The notes beneath the pieces are model-generated. The model saw only the letters and a program-made list of their open reading frames with translations, was not told the origin of the DNA and made no database searches. A stretch of 64,000 nucleotides of DNA, taken from Takakia lepidozioides. Taxonomy: Eukaryota > Streptophyta > Takakiopsida > Takakiales > Takakiaceae. The translations under genes and the position numbers were made by a program. The stretch lies in NCBI GenBank assembly GCA_030704615.1, contig CM060732.1, positions 15,748,001 to 15,812,000 on the forward strand. Direction: 5' to 3'. Positions 1-10,764 of the stretch are shown here, piece after piece (within the stretch, counting starts at the first letter, position 1; the number at the start of each line of letters is the position of its first letter).

Positions 1-123
1 TAGGGCTCGTACACACAGTCCGCCAAGAAACTCTCAACGTCAAAAAGGTGCTCACTCACAAAGGTTTGCTAATCGAAATCAGTAAACCGTGAGGACACGG
101 CTTTTTGAGGGGGGAAAATGTAA
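1..123 (+). mobile_element. Internal 3' end of a gypsy element with polypurine tract
   Basis: The sequence just left of the LTR ends in a purine-rich run at about 107-119 (GAGGGGGGAAAAT), directly before the TGTTAG that opens the LTR at 124. This is where a polypurine tract, the primer for plus-strand DNA synthesis in LTR retrotransposons, is expected. No coding sequence is recognised here. The rest of the element lies outside the window to the left. Confidence 0.5.
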
Positions 124-1143
124 TGTTAGAGGACTGTCTGGGACTTAGACACTTAAACGGGATCTGTAGGGTACCCTTAATTTTTGCACAGACTGAGACC
201 AACAGGAGCCTTAGGGGTGACAGCAGCGCACTGTAGAGGGGGGTTACACAGCCCGTCACAGTCATCACAGCCGACACAGCCAAACACAGCCCGTCACAGT
301 AGTCACAGCCGACACAGCCAACACAGCCCGTCACAGTCATCACAGCCGACACAGCCAACGCAGCCCGTTACAGTCGTCACAGCAGACACAGCCGACACAG
401 CCCGTCACAGTCGTCACAGCCGACACAGCCATCACAGCCGACACAGCCCGACACAGCCACACAGCCAGTCACAGCCCGACACAGCCAAACACAGTCGCAC
501 AGCCAATCACAGCTTGACACAGCTGTCACGATCATAGGGAACGGAGAGCAGACCGGGAACGACTGTGGGGAACAACACCTGCGAAGGGAACATGTTAGTT
601 CACAGATGACGGTTAGTGAGGGAAACGGTTAGAACCACGGGTAGGAAGATAAAGGGAGAAGCGGGGAGATCATTCGGTGGAGGACTTCTTGGTCATCGAG
701 GAGAGGGGATCGGGCAGAGATGAAGAACGGAAGTGAAGATAGAGAGATGATGAGTAGATGCTTGTTATATGCAAGGCTGTAATGATATTGTAGAGCAGAT
801 TAGAGACACAATGGCTTCGGCCTGATACCTGATAAATCATAATCGGATACTTTTACGATACAATCACACTGTAGAGAGAGATCAGAGTGAAGCTGTGGTA
901 TGAATGGATGAGTTGATGGAATCCAATAGATTGATAAAGCAAACTGATACTTAATTATCAATGGTAAGGTAGCTAACATGAATGCCAAAAGGGAAACAAA
1001 TAGGAAACACCCCCATGATACACTAGCTGTAGGTCATGACTGATTGTTCTGCGCGGGCTGGGTACTTAGAGATTTCCAACTCTTCTATCTTGGAGTTTCC
1101 GCCTCGAATAGCAAAGGGATGGATGAGTAAATGCCGCGCGACA
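124..1143 (+). repeat. LTR of a Ty3/gypsy element (3' LTR)
   Basis: This 1020-bp block starts TGTTAGAGG and ends in ACA. It aligns along its length with 31545-32516, the 5' LTR of gypsy element A; shared stretches include the GGGTACCCTTAATTTTTGC box near its start and the block ending AGTAAATGCCGCGCGACA. Unlike that LTR it is not followed by a primer-binding site but is preceded by a polypurine tract, so it is read as a 3' or solo LTR. It contains an internal CACAG minisatellite (about 253-520). Confidence 0.75.
253..520 (+). repeat. CACAGYC minisatellite inside the LTR
   Basis: Short units of the type CACAGCCCGTCACAGTCAT and CACAGCCGACACAGC are repeated with variation. The open frame through it (184-537) only reads out the repeat as Ser/Gln/His/Pro-rich peptide and is not treated as a gene. 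The same motif recurs in the LTR at about 31670-31890 and in the post-pol spacer at 39178-39478. Confidence 0.8.
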
Positions 1144-1186
1144 GGTCCTTGTTGCAAGTGGAGCCGCCACGATGGTTTCTTCCCTC

Positions 1187-1417
1187 ATCTATCTCTTGGA
1201 CTGGTGCTGCCCCTCCAATCCTCCTTCTCCTTGAGAGGATCCTTGCTCTTGGTGTACCATGCCAACTCTGATCAAAGATTTCTGTCAAATCTTTAACCCA
1301 GGGATGTACCTCAGATCTTTCCCCTCGTGGTTGATCTTCTTCCTGTACCAAGTCCCTTAACCTTTCTTGTAAAGAATAAGAAGGAGTGGCATCCAAATTA
1401 GGTTCTTCCGGTATCAC
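1187..1417 (-). pseudogene. gag-leader fragment of a gypsy element, inverted
   Basis: On the minus strand this fragment encodes a peptide with SLQERLRDLVQEEDQPRGER followed by a PWVKDLT..IFD.SWHGTP pattern. The plus strand of gypsy element A at about 33280-33440 encodes the nearly identical leader segment. It lies directly right of the LTR end but in opposite orientation, so it cannot belong to the same intact element. It is either part of a second copy into which the LTR element inserted, or the result of a rearrangement. Confidence 0.7.
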
Positions 1418-1481
1418 CGAAGTCCATCCCCCCGGATGGAAATTCGGCGCCGCATTTACATCGAAGAGGGGATGGACTTCG
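1418..1481. repeat. 64-bp stem-loop enclosing a palindrome copy
   Basis: Fourteen-base arms CGAAGTCCATCCCC (1418-1431) and GGGGATGGACTTCG (1468-1481) are perfect reverse complements. Between them lies a variant of the GGAAATTCGGCGCC...ATTT palindrome that dominates the satellite at 46.4-47.8 kb. It may be a small insertion or a single dispersed copy of that family. Confidence 0.6.
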
Positions 1482-1615
1482 TCGTGTCCAGTGGCTATCG
1501 GCCCACCTGGCAGTGAGTGCCCATAGTTTGCATGGCAGGGTAGGAAACTGAAACGGCTACATTCATGAAGCAGCCAATCTTCATCGGTCCAGGATCCTGT
1601 AGGGGGGAAATTTAA

Positions 1616-2317
1616 ATGTGCCCTAGAGTGTTTGTGAGGAATTGCAGCGTTAGCTTGAACTTTTTCCAGCCACCGCGCTGCTCCTCCTCCATCCGGGAGC
1701 TGCTGTCATTGAGCGTACTCCGCTACTCTTTTTCAAGGATGCCGTGCCGCCGAAATCCAGCCGACTGCCCTTATCATGGCCACGATTATGCTATGTTCAA
1801 ACCAGAATCAGGAGACATCATTGTCTGGCTCTCTGTTTTCACAGACGCTGCTGGAATCAAGCAAGAGTCTTTGCGCGCAATGGAGTATCTGGAGGGCTAT
1901 TACCGCTTTGAGCGAGGTGAGGGCGAGGGTCAATGCGGTCCGTGGGTCCTGAAAATTGTTGACCTCGATATACCAACCTGGAAAGGGATGCCAGACAGAT
2001 CACGCACGGCCTCGCTTTGGCGCTGGAACTGCTGCCAGTGGACCAAGGAGGACGGCACCGGGGAAAACTATATACGTGCAGATCACTCCGCTCTTCCAGT
2101 GTATGGAGACATTCGGCTGAGTTGCGAAGACGAATCGCACGGGCACATGAGGCCCACAGTGACCTTGTCAATGTATGATGGTGGTATCATTGATGGACAT
2201 GACATTGTCGTCGGCTCCAGCAAGGGCAGCAGAATGACCGAATTGCAGTTTACCTCGAAGTGTCGCAGCACAGATGAGCTAGTTTTGAGTGGTATCGAAG
2301 TTCCGTCGACTTGGTGA
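1616..2317 (+). CDS. Unrecognised hypothetical protein
   Basis: An open frame of 233 codons from ATG at 1616; a second in-frame ATG at 1739 would give 193 residues and starts a Cys/His-containing segment (MPCRRNPADCPYHGHDYAMF). The protein has mixed composition, with Trp, Cys and acidic residues throughout, and is not a readout of a simple repeat. A possible polyadenylation signal AATAAA is at 2387-2392, 70 bases after the stop. I see no membrane segment or motif I can name. It could be a single-exon gene, the last exon of a longer gene, or cargo of a mobile element. Being open, with a plausible 3' signal, is the only support. Confidence 0.4.
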   Translation: MCPRVFVRNCSVSLNFFQPPRCSSSIRELLSLSVLRYSFSRMPCRRNPADCPYHGHDYAMFKPESGDIIVWLSVFTDAAGIKQESLRAMEYLEGYYRFERGEGEGQCGPWVLKIVDLDIPTWKGMPDRSRTASLWRWNCCQWTKEDGTGENYIRADHSALPVYGDIRLSCEDESHGHMRPTVTLSMYDGGIIDGHDIVVGSSKGSRMTELQFTSKCRSTDELVLSGIEVPSTW

Positions 2318-2573
2318 AGCCCATGTAGAAGGAGGAAGGGCTTAGTTTTGTCTGCAGTTGGTAAATGTGAGACATCGTGTCCGATCAATAAACCCATCGT
2401 ACCTCACTTCTGTATGATTGTGTTTCATTCTGTTGAATAACTCTCGGAATTGGCCCACTGTTTACAATTTGATGTCTCATTTCTACAATGTGTCTGTCCG
2501 GATGAATATAGCAGAGTAACCGGTATGTGAGTCATGTGTCAAGAATATACCAGAGTAACGCCATGTCGGACAT

Positions 2574-3377
2574 TGGAATGCGGTGGCGCATTTCCATGTC
2601 GGCATCGAAATGCGGCACTGCATTTCCATGTGGGACAAGGAAATGCGGTGCCGCATTTCCATGCCGACATGGAAATGTATGAACCGCATTTCAGTGTCGG
2701 ACAATGAAATGCGGTGCATCATTTCCGTCCAGGTACACGAAATACCAACACGGGTCTATAAATTGGACAGACAACGAGGTTGGCATTGCAAATGCGGCAA
2801 CACATTTCCAGCTTGGCAATGGAAACTTCTTTTTGGACAAGGGAATGCGGTGCCGCATTTCCGTCCAACACTTCGAAAAGTGCACCTATTTCCGACCAGC
2901 TCGATGGAATGCGTTACCGCATTTCCGTGAGAGGGTCTGCAAATGGACAAATTGCGATGTCCTTTCTGGAAATGCGGCGCCGCATTTCCATGTCCGTCAT
3001 CGACTTTTTTTTAACAACGGAATGCGGTGCCAATTTTTGCTCACAAGGGCCTGCAGTTCGAACAACGACCATCCCCAATATGGAAATGCGGCACCGCATT
3101 TCCAATTCCGCCATCTCGACCTCCTTGTTCGACCTCCTTGTTCGACCTCTGTAAGCGTGGTGGCATCCATGCAATGAGCGGGAGAGGCCAAAACTGGCGT
3201 GTGGACAAAGGAAATTTTGGAAATGCGGCACCGCATTTCCAATCGGCCGATTACTTTTTACTATGCCAACATTGAAATGGAAATTTAGTCCCTCCCCTGT
3301 TTTGGAAATGCGGTGCCGCATTTCCAAAAGAGGTTCTTAGAGTTGCCAAAATTTTGGAAATGCGGTGCCCCATTTCT
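2574..3377. repeat. Cluster of about 14 copies of a 22-bp palindrome
   Basis: Ten-base arms GGAAATGCGG and CCGCATTTCC are separated by two bases (TG, CA or GC). Clear copies include 2639-2660, 2968-2989 (centre GC, a perfect palindrome), 3082-3103, 3219-3240 and 3304-3325; others carry one to several mismatches. Spacing is irregular (about 30 to 140 bases) and the intervening sequence is unique, so this is not a simple tandem satellite. Open frames here repeat peptides of the type EMRCRIS or GNAAPHF because they read the palindrome. Single copies recur near 4681 and 5943, inside introns of the gene to the right. Confidence 0.85.
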
Positions 3378-3513
3378 GATTTTGGGAGCGTCGTGGTTTG
3401 GGCGATTGTGTGGCTGGAATGCACACTGGAGAGGGGTCACGAATGTCGGGCAGAATTTCCTTTATATACTCTGGAAGAGAATTTACATTTACAGAGACTT
3501 CATTAAAATTCTA

Positions 3514-6419
3514 TTAATCTTGAAAATCATCCGAATCCTCATCCTGTTCTAGACTGTCCTGCTCCGCCTCCACCCCCTCAGTGCCTTTCTCATCTCCAGC
3601 GGACTGCTCGTTGGCCAGGCTTTCGAAAATCCCATCTTCCCCTTGCGGAACTGTCCATCTCACCTCCGTTGGGTCGTCTTCCTCCCTGTCTGCGTCGCTC
3701 TCATCCGCTGAATCACATATGTACTTTCGTACCCGTCTACTGTCTGAGCTGCTGCCAACTCTTTCCTTATCCTTCTGTCCTCCCTAGCCCTCTCCAAAAT
3801 CTGCTCTACTTTACTGGGATTCTCACTTCTTCTAAATGCTGTATTTGCGAGTTTAGCTGCATAACTAGGAAGGGAGTAGTCCCTCACCGGGCTCGTCATG
3901 AAGTCGGCCCTCGCAAAGAACGGGACATTCTTCCTGGCAGGAAGTGTAGGCCCTACATGTTTCGACCCGGACCCTGCAATCCTGCACATGACAATCATCA
4001 ACGAGACTAATGAGAACCACAGTCGGAAATTTGTTTGACAAAAATGACCCAGAAGGCTTTGCAAACTTACAATGTTTGCACTCACTCGTATTCCGGGTTC
4101 TCCTCCGCATCAATGTCCACTGTGTCTTCCTCGGACTCCGACGAATCCGAGGAGACTTCCGCTCTGTCGGGAGCCTTAACATTCCGTTGCAGCCCTTCCA
4201 GATGGGATCCCCACACGGATGAATCCTCCTCGTAGGCAAAGAGGTGCCAGTTGGAAAACCGCCCAGCCCACATTGAGGCACCTGTTACAATGCCATCCAC
4301 ACATTACCACATGGCGCTTCAGATGTTGCGAACTACATCCTAACGAGAATTTGCAGAACAGCATAGATCAAGATTCTGCATACCTGTCCCACAGATGAGG
4401 TCGAGCACTGTGCCCTCCACGTCTGTGCATGTCTCCATAATTGTCTGAATGAAGGCAGGGCTCCGAGTCCGTGAGTACCGCAGGGGGTTCCGTTGAAGTG
4501 AGGCTATGAGGGAGAAGTTCATTGGGAACGTTGTTGAACTGAACGTCGTAATCGAGGGGGTCGCAGTTCGGGTCAACCTTTCCTCCCTCCTTCCGGAAAG
4601 CAAAGGTGGAGTTCTCCTTCACAAAGCAGTATGCATCGAACTGCTTCGTCTGCATACACAGGGGGGAACGATTAGAAACCGAATGCGGCACCGCATTTGA
4701 AAACACCCAAGCAAATGAATGGACGAGTGCCAGTGTCGTAATCACCTTCTTCCTTCCGACCGAAGGCCCAGTGTGTTGATGCACGTCCACTTCTTTTTCA
4801 GAATCGGGACGGCGCTCTTGCGGGTCCACTTCGCAATTCCTGTCTGAGTGTTTTTCCTCTGCTCGCCAGGACAACCACACAGCCTTTGTCGTCCAACACC
4901 ATGCGGGCAAGCCCGAATCCATTCTTCCAAAAGTCCTCCGAGTACCTGTTCCAAGATGGCAAAGCTTGCAGTCCTTCCACAGGCTCTCCGTCCGGAATAT
5001 CCAAGATGATCATATCGCAAGACCACTCGGTGGCATTTCCGCCCCTCCTACAATCCTTGTCTGCACACACCCTCTCAAAGAACGAGACCATATTCTGAAA
5101 TCCTGGGTGTCGGAAGGCTCTTCGGCAGTGCCTTCTTCAGTGCTCTGCCCTTCAGACCCTCCGTGGTCTTCATGTATGCCAACTTGGCTGCCCGTCCATC
5201 CAAAGCCGCCAAGAAACTCTCATTTACACACTGGACTACTGTTTCGGGAGCCACTTTCGGCCTCTTCATTTCCACCGGCTCGAAAGGGTGCCCCCCTGGG
5301 GGGCTGAAGAGTGCCTTCTTTGCCGAGCCAGTTCTCGTGCCTCTCGAGACAACGGTGGGCATAGGGGAGGCAGCCTGCGTTTGGTTGGGGGGGTGGGCTG
5401 GGTGTGCAAAGTCTCCATCGGAGTCCTCTTCCTCACCCTCTTCCTGAACAGGTTGTTTCTGCTTCTTCGTTTTGGCGGGTGTCACAACAGCTGCTCCTTG
5501 CTGGCGAGTCCTCTTCTTCGACCCCTTCTGTTGGGCCTGCACAGCTGCATCCACCGTCTTTTGTGCCATCTCAGCTGCCTTTCTGGATTCTTCCAGAGCA
5601 GCAGATTCCTTTGCCGACTTTGGCCCAGCAGGGACACGTCTTTCCTTCTCTTCTCTTCTGCCAAGGCGTGCAGATCTTTCTCAGACTCGTCAACAATACG
5701 GCCAGACATGTCCAGGTACCACGGGCATCCAACGAGATGCGCGGGATGCCATTGTTTCTGCATCTCGGGTGTGTAGACACAGCTTGGGCCTGCCACGGTC
5801 CAAGCCATGAAGAACGGGGGCTCTTGAGCCAGGGCCCCTGTCTGAAGGAGCACGTATTTCATATACCTGCAAGGCAATCAGCATGCGTGAGCAAAAGTTG
5901 AGACCAACCTACTCGCAGAGTGCCACCGAAAACATAAAATGCGAATGCGGTGCCGCATTTCCGAGACAAACCTCGTAACCAGGCTTCGCATACAAGGGCA
6001 GCTGTGCTTCACCTGTAAACAATTCGCATTGCAGCTTTCCCCGCTCCCTCCTGATGTGTAAACTCCACGCTCCTTCTTGCTGTCTGTAGCTCTCTGGCGA
6101 AAAGGTTGTCCTTGTACGCACATCTGAAACGTGTCACGTAGTCTTCCAATGTCTGTGTTCATCCCATTTGACGTACAAGCCGAACGAATTTGTGTGCATT
6201 ACGACTTGCTCCTTCGCATTCGACATTACCTGCGATTCCCAAATGCATTGTCACGTAGCAGTTCAGGGAATTCATTCAGAAAAGCAAATCAAATCTGGGG
6301 AAGTACCTTGAATTACCTGGAACCACCAAGTCATGCGGTTGAGCCACACATCCACTGCAGGGGTCGGAAACTTCGAGTGGAAAAGACCACATTTGTCCTT
6401 TGCTCTCGGATGCATTCCA
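3514..6419 (-). pseudogene. Methyltransferase-like multi-exon gene, frameshifted
   Basis: Splice-bounded exons on the minus strand are about >6419-6317, 6240-5972, 5866-4746, 4649-4384, 4339-4086 and 3981-3514, with GT-AG borders. One exon has CDMIILDIPDGEP followed by GFGLARMVLDDKGCVVVLAS. A later exon has GTVLDLICGT, spliced (AG|GT donor at 4383) to an exon continuing GCSSQHLKRHVV. This order (catalytic-type motif IV, then SAM-binding motif I with a glycine-rich loop) fits beta-class DNA N4/N6 methyltransferases. The motif-IV site reads DIPD, not the canonical (D/N/S)PP(Y/F/W). The N-terminal half has a basic Lys-rich stretch; the C-terminus is an acidic tail ending in TAA at 3514. Apparent one-base frameshifts near 5655, 5110, 4855, 4505, 4295 and 3760, and a TGA at 6134-6136, mark it as inactive. 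The 5' end is lost in the N gap. Confidence 0.55.
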
Positions 6420-6919
6420 NNNNNNNNNNNNNNNNNNNNNNNNNNNNNNNNNNNNNNNNNNNNNNNNNNNNNNNNNNNNNNNNNNNNNNNNNNNNNNNNN
6501 NNNNNNNNNNNNNNNNNNNNNNNNNNNNNNNNNNNNNNNNNNNNNNNNNNNNNNNNNNNNNNNNNNNNNNNNNNNNNNNNNNNNNNNNNNNNNNNNNNNN
6601 NNNNNNNNNNNNNNNNNNNNNNNNNNNNNNNNNNNNNNNNNNNNNNNNNNNNNNNNNNNNNNNNNNNNNNNNNNNNNNNNNNNNNNNNNNNNNNNNNNNN
6701 NNNNNNNNNNNNNNNNNNNNNNNNNNNNNNNNNNNNNNNNNNNNNNNNNNNNNNNNNNNNNNNNNNNNNNNNNNNNNNNNNNNNNNNNNNNNNNNNNNNN
6801 NNNNNNNNNNNNNNNNNNNNNNNNNNNNNNNNNNNNNNNNNNNNNNNNNNNNNNNNNNNNNNNNNNNNNNNNNNNNNNNNNNNNNNNNNNNNNNNNNNNN
6901 NNNNNNNNNNNNNNNNNNN
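6420..6919. other. Assembly gap of exactly 500 N
   Basis: Five hundred undetermined bases, a conventional fixed gap size, so the true distance between the methyltransferase-like gene and the LINE to the right is unknown. Open frames running through it are meaningless. Confidence 0.99.
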
Positions 6920-7368
6920 GAAGATTGTACTCATAAGACGTTGTTTGTCGTTGGCCATTGACCCCGCGCCCAGTTTGAGCGGAACAAAAGGGAAATAACT
7001 GTTCTGTCAGGGGCTGACGTGTAGGAAGACCTACCTTAATTATATAGAATTAATCTGGGTTCTCCAGATATCCTCTAGAAATCCCTTCACACAAGCATAA
7101 AACTGATGTGTGTGATTTGCCCAAACTAGGCCTCAGGAGGGCCTGGGCTTTTGGCTCAGCCTTAAGACTTTTCAAAGTTGGTAAAACAGAGGTACAGGCA
7201 CAATTTCCTTGATAGATTTGAAGAGAGCGTCTCTTTGGTGAGAGAACCCCGGACAGTGTATCAGAAAATGAGTACTATCTTCAGATTGCCCACACAACGG
7301 GCAATTGCACTCTCCCTTTCCTCTCTGCTTCTGTTGGTTGTTCAAAGGTAGGCTTCCTGCCCTGAGTT
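6920..7368 (-). mobile_element. 3' end of a non-LTR retrotransposon (LINE)
   Basis: The block matches 48590-49030 closely: 3' UTR words such as CCATTGACCCCGCGCCCA and the coding end with the zinc-knuckle region and the AEPKAQALLRANHTQQ region. It reads on the minus strand and is cut at about 7368, where CACTA sequence begins. A 5'-truncated LINE copy is the usual explanation; here the cut may instead be a rearrangement breakpoint. Confidence 0.75.
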
Positions 7369-7424
7369 TAATACGGGCACGGACGGTGAAGTGGACGTGC
7401 CCGGCATGAAACGACTTTCAAGTT

Positions 7425-9552
7425 TCTACGAGTTGCCATATTGGGCGGTACATATTCCACAAAAACACTGTCAATATCCCTATACATGCATGTGATATTG
7501 CACATTTGGTATGCGTTGCATTGACTTTCACGTAAATTTTTTGTGTAAGTCTTTGGGGTGGGGATATATGTAGGACCTGAAGATTCACCATCTTCTAGAT
7601 CCCATGCATATTGAGAAGCGTGTCTGCTCGTCCTTTTTTCGGGTTCTTCATGGCACGCCGGCAAAGAAGAGAGTGGCTGCAAAAGGAGATTCTCTCGGTG
7701 TTAGAAAGGAGCTTGAGGAGCAGGGTCGCATGCGCCATCTATGGGCTGAACAAAATGGTGTGGACCCAAAGGGTGTTGTACGGTGGAAGTATAGGCGCGC
7801 ACCTTGGCAATGGACAAAGGAGGAATACAAGAAAGTGATAGCCACCATAAGTGCTGTCCGAACACCAACTGGTTTTGGGTCATCCCTCCGTACGAAGTTC
7901 AGCGAAGAAGACGGAGGGTCCATGGTTTGAAGTCTCATGACTACCACAATCTATTGTAAGACATCTTGCCCATTGCAGTACGTGGGACATTGATTCCCAA
8001 GGTTCGTGAGACAATCTATAGATTGGGAGGCTTGTTCCGGTGGATTTGCTCCAAAGAGTTGGAAGAAACAGATTTTTCACGCATGAAGAAGGAGGCGACG
8101 AAGGTAATGTGTATGTTGGAGATGCACCTTCCTCCCTCCTTCTTTGACATCCAAGTGCACTTGGTAGTGCACTTAGTGGAAGAGGTTTCGATTGCCGGCC
8201 CCATTCATTCTCGGTGGATGTACTTCCTTGAGCGTTATATGAAGACTTTGAAAGGATTTGTAAAACAAATGGCGCACCTGGAGGGTAGCATGGCGGAGGG
8301 GTATACGTTGCAAGAAGCTATGTTCTATTGCACGGAGTACATGGCAAGGGTGGATGAGGAATCCCCTCGGATATGGAAGGAAGAGGAGGATGCACGAACC
8401 AAAGACATCGTTTTGCCTAAAAAATCGAAGAGGGTAAAATTGCCGACCTTGGTGATTGAGCAAGCGCATGACTTCATACTAAAGAACACCCCATCTATAC
8501 ATGAGTGGAAGGCAAGATACAATAAACTTGTTCAGCAACGAGAGGAGGAGACGCTTGCATGGAGGCGGAACCATCCAAGGCCGGTTACTAGATGCCCACG
8601 ACGAGGAGCGGGCCGCGGAATGTTCCTTCACAAAATTTGCCCATGGAATTGCAGCCTCTAAGTTCATTCCAATAGTGGCTTTGGACTTCAGTTTATGACG
8701 CCGTTGCTCAAGGAGAGGTGGTTTGAAATTTGGTGCAAGATATTGTAAGGGGCCCCTCTCAATTCACGACCTCATACACGACAGTTTGGGTTCACGGTCG
8801 TCATTTCCGCATTCATGCTCTTGACATGAAGCGCAAAACAACCTTTGATTCTGGCTTGTGTGCCACATATTGGCAAGACTCCGTGTGGGGCAAGGGAGAT
8901 ACACGACCTGCTATGAGCAAACTTGAGTACATTGGAGAGCTTGAGAGCATACTTCAACTTAAGGTACCGGCCTCTTCTCTTCAAGGGAAGGTGGTTCCAG
9001 CCACATCTTGTGGGGCCCTCCACAACACTAGTTCAAGATGATTGTGGTTTCATGCGCGTCAATGCAGATAGGCTCAACCCTACTCATCGTCCCTCCGATG
9101 AGCCTTTTTTCACGGCCTTTAGACATGGAGCAAGTTTTCTTCTCCGATGACAAAACAAGAGGGGAGAATTGGAAGGTGGTTGTGCATGCTCAGCCAAGAG
9201 GAAGACATATCTATCATGGTCTCGGATCTCCATGGGGTGAGGCAATTGCGGTGGACGGAGAGACTGGTCATAATGATGCTGATGATGGAGGTTGGGTAGA
9301 GGGGGTAGAAGAGGATGATGATGGCCCGGACAATGCATCCTGGACCCTATATGATGAAGCTTTAGAAGATACGGATGTTGGAGAAGGAGACGAAGACACG
9401 GCCATTGACAATGAGGTGGAGGATGATTCAGAGGTGCCTTTTGAGGGCCGGGCCATTTATGACGATGACAAGAAGACTTGCAGCTTGATGAGGATGAAGA
9501 GGCTCCGGATGATGATGTTCAAGTTTATTAGACACAAAATCAAAGCTACATA
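7425..9552 (+). pseudogene. CACTA (En/Spm) transposase, C-terminal half
   Basis: In order along the plus strand: an ELPYW-type segment (about 7427); a transposase_21-like segment at 7595-7927 (DPMHIEKRVCSSFF, then a Lys/Glu-rich stretch ending in TPTGFGSSLRTKF); KSHDYHN..DILPIAVRGTL at about 7930-7995; a DUF4218-like block at about 8110-8400 with LPPSFFDIQVHLVVHLVEEV and GPIHSRWMYFLERYMKTLKG; and a DUF4216-like tail at 8770-9220 with LFKGRWF and DEPFF..FRHG. These three modules in this order are characteristic of plant CACTA elements. The N-terminal half, including the first catalytic residue, is absent. A TAA within the KSHDYHN region sits where a Gln is expected, and several frame changes follow. 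An acidic Asp/Glu-rich tail ends near 9552. Confidence 0.85.
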
Positions 9553-9879
9553 ACAATTCTCGTACCGAACTGGACCCATCCCTTCGATTGATTGTACATG
9601 TACATGCATATTGTACTTTATTTCTATGATTCAGCAAATATGGCTGTGGCTGGTAGTCTTTCAAGAAAGAAGGCAAAGACAATGAATATGTTGGAGCAAC
9701 ACATACAGATGTGGTATCAAAAGAATTATCAAAATGAATGTCACAATCTACAAGAAGGTCCACAACAACAAGCTAAACCATAAAGAAAAACAAACACCCT
9801 ACCCCAGTACCATATGAAAAAAAAAAAAAAAACTAAGAACCCCCAAAGGCCCTAAACCTAAACCTAGAAAGCCTTGCCG

Positions 9880-10487
9880 TCACCTCCTGCGACCCCCACG
9901 CGTCGCCAACTACGACGCGTTTTCTTGGATTTATCAGGCCAGGGGTCGCAAACGGCGACCGCCAACCGTCGCCAACTGCGACCTGTTTTTTTGAATGGAT
10001 TTATGAGGCAGGGGGGTCGCAAACGGCGACGGCCAGCCGTCGCAAACTGTGACATGTTTTTTTGTTTTGAAAGAATAGGGCAGCCGGGCAGTTTGCCACG
10101 CCCGGCCGTCGCAGGGGCCTTTTGCCCTTCATGCCACCATGCGACGGCCTGGCGTCGCAAGAAAGGGCTGCGATGAAAGAAATGACAAAAAATGGTTTTT
10201 TTTTCCGGCGTGCGACGACCGGCCGTCGTCAGAAAGGGCTGCCTTTTGCCCTTCGCTGGGGGCGACGCTTAGGCGTCGCACGGAAGGGCTGCCATTTTCC
10301 CTTCATCACTCCGTGCGACGGCCAGGCGTCACCGCCTGGCCCCGGCGCCAGGTTTCACTCCCGCGGGGTTTGGCTGCGACGGCCCGACGTTGCAAACACG
10401 CTCCGCGGGGTTGGCATCGCACGCTCGGCGCCGCGCGGGGCGTGGGGGCGCGGCTGGCGTCGCAAACCCCCACCATTTGCTGTAGTG
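9880..10487 (+). mobile_element. CACTA subterminal repeats and right terminal inverted repeat
   Basis: The region holds many GCGACGGC / GGCGTCGCA units in both orientations, typical of CACTA subterminal repeats bound by the element's accessory protein. It ends at 10487 with TGCTGTAGTG; on the minus strand the end reads CACTACAGCAAATGG, matching the CACTA-type terminus of plant En/Spm elements. The next three bases, TCC, are the candidate target-site duplication. A poly-A run at about 9820 and no further coding sequence separate this block from the transposase. Confidence 0.8.
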
Positions 10488-10735
10488 TCCCAATAGAGAG
10501 GGACCCTCTTCAGGACCATCAAGAACATAGTCCCTGCGTCTTTGTTCACCAACGTCAAAATCTCGAGGCTGAGCCTAAAGCCTCAGGGGTCTAATTGATG
10601 GGCAGCTCACACATAGCAGATTCATGCTTGTGTGAAGGGTTTTTTAAGGGATATCTGGAAAGCTCGAACTATTGTTTTTTCCAAGGTAAGTCCCACTACC
10701 GGAGTGAGCCCATCACAAAGGTTTCACGTATTTCA
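10488..10735 (+). mobile_element. LINE 3' fragment flanking the CACTA end
   Basis: Starting right at the CACTA terminus, the plus strand encodes IERDPLQ...LEAEPKA in one frame. It aligns at DNA level with the end of the LINE at 48.7-48.9 kb (shared GAGGCTGAGCC, ATGCTTGTGTGAAGGG and GAGTGAGCCC / CGTGAGCCC words). It continues into the LINE 3' UTR to about 10735 and is diverged by roughly a quarter to a third by eye. It begins in the middle of the LINE coding sequence, immediately after the position where the fragment at 48.23 kb stops. Confidence 0.75.
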
Positions 10736-10764
10736 GTAAGATTTGAGGAGGATGATCAGCGCAA

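Noticed and set aside
184-537. 117-residue Ser/His/Gln-rich ORF
   Set aside because: It is the translation of the CACAG minisatellite within an LTR.
2574-3377. Regularly spaced palindromes as a possible CRISPR-like array
   Set aside because: Spacing is irregular (30 to 140 bases), copies diverge, there are no cas-like genes, and the context is a eukaryotic nuclear genome.
6131-6961. ORFs of 178-276 codons across 6.1-7.0 kb
   Set aside because: They run through 500 undetermined bases.
9880-10600. GC-rich ORFs with RRPGVARKG repeats
   Set aside because: They translate CACTA subterminal GCGACGGC repeats.
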